Positions 61,185 through 64,000 of a DNA stretch of 64,000 nucleotides are shown in pieces. This DNA is from CBDBDZ01 sp965204215 (lineage in GTDB: Bacteria > Pseudomonadota > Gammaproteobacteria > Pseudomonadales > GM7GCV1), in NCBI GenBank assembly GCA_965204215.1, contig CBDBDZ010000013.1:1116001-1180000 (forward strand). Direction: 5' to 3'. The translations under genes and the position numbers were made by a program. Numbering within the stretch: position 1 is the first letter of the stretch; the number at the start of each line of letters is the position of its first letter. The notes under the pieces were generated by a model that did not search any database, was not told where the DNA came from, and saw only the letters and a list, made by a program, of their open reading frames with translations.

Positions 61185-62189
61185 ATGGAACTTGATGTAG
61201 ATATCTTAAATCAATATTTAGAAAGTAATATTGAATCATTTCGAGGTTTGCAACATATTGATAAATTTAGCGTGGGGCAATCCAACCCTACTTATCTTCT
61301 AACGGCAGACAGCGGCAAATACGTTTTAAGAAAACAACCTTCTGGCAAATTGCTAAAATCGGCCCATGCTGTGGATAGAGAATACCGAGTTATTACTGCT
61401 TTGCATAATAACGGTTTTCCCGCACCGTTGACTTACCATCTCTGCGAAAATATTGACATTTTAGGTTGTCTCTTTTTTGTGATGGATTTTGCAGATGGTA
61501 CCTTACATGGAGATCCATCATTACCTGAAATAGAAGAAACGAGTCGTGCAAATTACCATTTTGCCGTCATTGATACTTTAGCTCAGTTACACTCCATTGA
61601 CTTAGAACAAGCTAATTTGACGACTTATGGCAGGGGCACTGATTTCTTTGCAAGGCAAATAGCCTTATGGATAAAGCAATACCGTGCTGCCGAAACGCAG
61701 TTGCGCGCCGATATGGAAACCTTGATTGAGTGGCTGCCAGCTAATATGCCCGCCGATACAGACGATATTTGCTTAATTCATGGCGATTATAAATTTGACA
61801 ACATGCTTTTTGTCCACAATCAACCCAAAGTGTTGGCTGTATTAGATTGGGAACTATCTACGCTGGGAAACCCTATTGTTGATTTAGCATATTTCTGTAT
61901 GACATTGCGTTTACCCGCTGTGGGAATTACTCCTGGATTAGGAGGCATCGATAGAAGCAGTATGGGCATTCCCGAAGAACAGATTTTACTCGATCGTTAT
62001 TGCACCATGATGCAACGCCCGATGATTGAAAATTGGAACTGGTACTTAGTCTTTAGCTTTTTTCGACTTGCATCTATTTCTCAAGGCGTTTATAAGCGTT
62101 CAATAGATGGCAATGCCTCGAGCTCTAAAGCTGTTATTGCAGGGGAGGCAGCACAACAATTAACGAAAATGGCTATTGAATTAATTTAA
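61185..62189 (+). CDS. phosphotransferase (APH/ACAD10-like) family protein
   Basis: A 334-residue kinase-like protein. It has the N-lobe YVLRKQPSGKLLKSAHAVDREYRVI near residue 45, the catalytic loop CLIHGDYKFDNMLF near 193 and the metal-binding VLAVLDWELSTLGNPIVDLAYFC near 212-235. This APH group is close to the domain of ACAD10/11, which phosphorylates 4-hydroxyacyl-CoAs, and such genes often sit with acyl-CoA enzymes; here an acyl-CoA ligase precedes it. A hydroxyacyl-CoA kinase role is a plausible inference only. Confidence 0.87.
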   Translation: MELDVDILNQYLESNIESFRGLQHIDKFSVGQSNPTYLLTADSGKYVLRKQPSGKLLKSAHAVDREYRVITALHNNGFPAPLTYHLCENIDILGCLFFVMDFADGTLHGDPSLPEIEETSRANYHFAVIDTLAQLHSIDLEQANLTTYGRGTDFFARQIALWIKQYRAAETQLRADMETLIEWLPANMPADTDDICLIHGDYKFDNMLFVHNQPKVLAVLDWELSTLGNPIVDLAYFCMTLRLPAVGITPGLGGIDRSSMGIPEEQILLDRYCTMMQRPMIENWNWYLVFSFFRLASISQGVYKRSIDGNASSSKAVIAGEAAQQLTKMAIELI

Positions 62190-62259
62190 AGGTTGATTTT
62201 AACCATATTTGTCAGTATCATCCGCGCCCTTATTTATATAGCACGTTTCGGACCATAAC

Positions 62260-62697
62260 ATGAAGACATACAGCGCCAAACCTGCTACCGTGAAACGCGA
62301 TTGGTACATCATTGATGCACAAGGTCTTGTATTGGGCCGCCTTGCATCAGGAGTAGCGCATCGCCTTCGTGGTAAGCACAAACCTGAATACACTCCTCAT
62401 ATTGATACTGGCGATTATATCGTTGTTATCAATGCGGAAAAAATCAAAGTTACAGGTAAGAAAATTACTGATAAGCTTTATCACCATCACACCGGTTACA
62501 TAGGTGGGCTTAAAACGAGCACTTATGGCAAATTGATTGCAGACTATCCCGACAGACCTTTAACCATGGCGGTTAAAGGAATGCTCCCTAAAGGACCGCT
62601 GGGTAGAACCATGTTGAAAAAACTTAAAGTTTATGCGGGTTCAGAGCATCCACATAGCGCTCAGCAACCTAAACCACTAACATTAAAAGGGGTGTAA
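62260..62697 (+). CDS. rplM: 50S ribosomal protein L13
   Basis: A 145-residue protein. It begins MKTYSAKPATVKRDWYIIDA and includes GLVLGRLASGVAHRLRGKHKPEYTPHIDTGDYIVVINA and AVKGMLPKGPLGRTMLKKLKVYAGSEHPHSAQQP, which are standard L13 blocks. It assembles early into the 50S subunit. It is followed by rpsI after 3 bp, the universal rplM-rpsI operon. Confidence 0.98.
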   Translation: MKTYSAKPATVKRDWYIIDAQGLVLGRLASGVAHRLRGKHKPEYTPHIDTGDYIVVINAEKIKVTGKKITDKLYHHHTGYIGGLKTSTYGKLIADYPDRPLTMAVKGMLPKGPLGRTMLKKLKVYAGSEHPHSAQQPKPLTLKGV

Positions 62698-62700
62698 TTT

Positions 62701-63099
62701 ATGGCTAATGAAACTCAAACATATTACGGTACAGGGCGACGTAAAACCTCAACTGCTCGTATTTTTATGCAAGAAGGCAGTGGCAATATTATTGTCAATG
62801 GTAAAAGTCTGGACGATTATTTTGGTCGTGAAGTTGCGCGTATGATTGTTCGTCAACCCATTGAACTGATAGAGGAGACTGACAAATTTGACTTTAATAT
62901 CACTGTTAAAGGTGGCGGTAGCTTTGGTCAAGCGGGAGCTATTCGTCACGGTATGACCAGAGCTTTAATGCAATATAACGAAGAGCACAGGCCTGCACTG
63001 CGTGAAGCTGGTTATGTTACTCGTGACGCACGTCAAGTTGAACGTAAGAAAATTGGTTTGCACAAAGCACGCAAACGCCCACAATTCTCCAAGCGTTAA
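62701..63099 (+). CDS. rpsI: 30S ribosomal protein S9
   Basis: A 132-residue protein with YYGTGRRKTSTARIFMQEGSG at the start, VKGGGSFGQAGAIRHGMTRALMQYN in the middle and a basic tail ending KRPQFSKR; the C-terminal K-R reaches the P-site tRNA. An AGGGGTG ribosome-binding site lies just upstream of the ATG. It is the last gene of the unit; a rho-independent terminator follows. Confidence 0.98.
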   Translation: MANETQTYYGTGRRKTSTARIFMQEGSGNIIVNGKSLDDYFGREVARMIVRQPIELIEETDKFDFNITVKGGGSFGQAGAIRHGMTRALMQYNEEHRPALREAGYVTRDARQVERKKIGLHKARKRPQFSKR

Positions 63100-63119
63100 T
63101 TTGGGGTATCAACCTCATG

Positions 63120-63151
63120 TAAAAAACCTCGCTATTGCGGGGCTTTTTTTT
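63120..63151 (+). terminator. rho-independent terminator after rpsI
   Basis: CCTCGC (63127-63132) pairs with GCGGGG (63137-63142) around a TATT loop; an A-run precedes and a run of eight T follows (63144-63151). It lies about 28 bp after the rpsI stop. Confidence 0.9.
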
Positions 63152-63253
63152 GGGAAGCATGTAATTTGTTCGGTGTTATTAACCTCGCAATAAACGCTTA
63201 TTTTACTTGCGTGAGCTTATGTTTTATTGCCGTTTTTGTCTTCGTTATAATTT

Positions 63254-64000
63254 TTATACCGGCTCTGGAATAACGACAATATTGCCTACATGCTGTTTTT
63301 TAAGAAACATCTGCTGGGCTTCAACTACTTGTTGCAAAGGAAAAGAAGCTGCTAAAAGCGGTTTAATCTGATGCGATTCAAGCAATTTAATCAAGCGTTG
63401 CATGGTGCCAGGCGGAACAATGGTAGCCCCGGTAAATTGCAGGTCTTTGTATATGAGTTGTCGCAAGTCAAAATCAACTTTGGTACCAGCTATAGTACCA
63501 GAAGAGCTATAGCGACCACCTTGAGTCAAATTATCAATAAGGGGATTAAATAGTTGCCCACCTACCACATCTAAAGCCACATCAATAGTGCCATTAGCGG
63601 CTTCTTGAATAGCACCACTTATATCTGTTTCATTTCTATCAATAACGCTGGAAACACCTAAATCATATAAATAAGAGGCTTTGCCTTTACTTGCAATAGT
63701 TATAACTTTTGCGCCGCGAAGCAAACAAAGTTGAATGGCAAGACTACCAACGCCACCAGATGCTCCAGTAATAACAACAGTTTCACCAGGCTTTAGTGCA
63801 GTACGTTGTACTAAATTTTCAGCGGTGGTCAGCGCGCAGGGCAATGTCGCTAGCTCAGTATCATTGTAACTGCTGTTAATAGCTATGGCATTACTGCTTC
63901 TGACTTTGGTAAATTGAGCGAAACCCCCATCGCATTCTGAACCAAAATAAGCCGAGTTTTGGTTATCTAACCAGTTGCCATCGGCGAGAATCCATGGATC
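63254..64000 (-). CDS. zinc-binding/quinone-oxidoreductase-type MDR dehydrogenase (5' end outside window)
   Basis: The minus-strand frame is open from the stop at 63254 to the window edge, 248 codons. The visible part contains SECDGGFAQFTKVRSSNAI, then LPCALTTAENLVQRTALKPGETVVITGASGGVGSLAIQLCLLRGAKVITIA, the NADP-binding region of medium-chain dehydrogenases, and a C-terminal QVVEAQQMFLKKQHVGNIVVIPEP. The frame with a TTG at 63844 is only part of the gene. The N-terminal catalytic domain with any zinc ligands is missing, so a zinc-dependent or zinc-free type cannot be told apart. Confidence 0.88.
   Translation of the reverse strand, partial: DPWILADGNWLDNQNSAYFGSECDGGFAQFTKVRSSNAIAINSSYNDTELATLPCALTTAENLVQRTALKPGETVVITGASGGVGSLAIQLCLLRGAKVITIASKGKASYLYDLGVSSVIDRNETDISGAIQEAANGTIDVALDVVGGQLFNPLIDNLTQGGRYSSSGTIAGTKVDFDLRQLIYKDLQFTGATIVPPGTMQRLIKLLESHQIKPLLAASFPLQQVVEAQQMFLKKQHVGNIVVIPEPV

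Noticed and set aside
1..64000. Prophage, genomic island with integrase, or biosynthetic gene cluster
   Set aside because: No phage structural genes, tyrosine recombinase, or clustered biosynthetic enzymes were seen; tRNA-Arg at 35171 is not flanked by an integrase or a repeated 3' end.

Overview
The window looks like chromosomal DNA of a low-GC (A+T-rich) gammaproteobacterium, most plausibly a marine or host-associated member of Cellvibrionales/Pseudomonadales. The reasons are a complete rsxABCDGE (Rnf-type) electron-transport operon, carAB-greA, mpl, a DUF3094 gene, a split siroheme pathway beside a single-chain sulfite reductase, metZ, and rplM-rpsI. This placement is an inference from gene content; no phylogenetic marker was compared.

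Layout. 1-9.2 kb: a partial SnoaL/NTF2-like gene, a DUF4260 membrane protein, a membrane fatty-acid-hydroxylase-type enzyme, the yciK-gph pair diverging from murJ, then a crotonase gene. The crotonase region was rearranged: its 3' part is repeated 2.4 kb downstream as a decayed copy. A PIN/DUF4411 + XRE-ImmA/IrrE pair and an IS3-family transposase remnant lie between the two copies. 9.2-15 kb: a second hydroxylase-type protein, greA, carB and carA on the minus strand. 15-27.6 kb: a tightly packed minus-strand operon, dnaX-rsxA-B-C-D-G-E-pdxH-DUF2723-MATE-meaB-small ORF-RDD, in which nearly every junction overlaps or is within a few bases. 27.7-37.1 kb is accessory: a phosphotransacetylase, a coiled-coil protein with 21-bp repeats, an intact IS481-type element, a lipoprotein with five ~101-residue repeats ending in a DUF1566 domain, a second DUF1566 protein, a broken coiled-coil gene, tRNA-Arg(TCG) and a BCCT transporter. 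37.1-46 kb: a 3-hydroxyisobutyrate-dehydrogenase-like enzyme, an inositol-monophosphatase-family enzyme, a 2167-residue envelope protein (Ig-like repeats, DUF11, OmpA-like with a SPOR-like insertion), and two tiny membrane ORFs followed by an integron-attC-like sequence. 46-51.4 kb: a sulfur/siroheme cluster (XRE-cupin regulator diverging from cysI-type reductase, DUF934, SUMT, precorrin-2 dehydrogenase, O-succinylhomoserine sulfhydrylase). 51.5-64 kb: DUF3094, AI-2E permease, Mpl, MMPL/RND exporter, SLT-like lipoprotein, a WbpV/WbpL-like pair, an acyl-CoA ligase, an APH-type phosphotransferase, rplM-rpsI with a clear terminator, and a partial zinc-type dehydrogenase.

Functional links: sulfite reductase needs siroheme, and the two siroheme enzymes plus the sulfide-using MetZ follow it on the same strand. 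Peptidoglycan flipping (MurJ) and recycling (Mpl) are both present, and the epimerase/GT4 pair can start an O-antigen-type glycan. The intergenic DNA carries at least four dispersed short repeat families (two with visible terminal inverted repeats), which points to past MITE activity. No CRISPR array, prophage or reverse transcriptase was seen.
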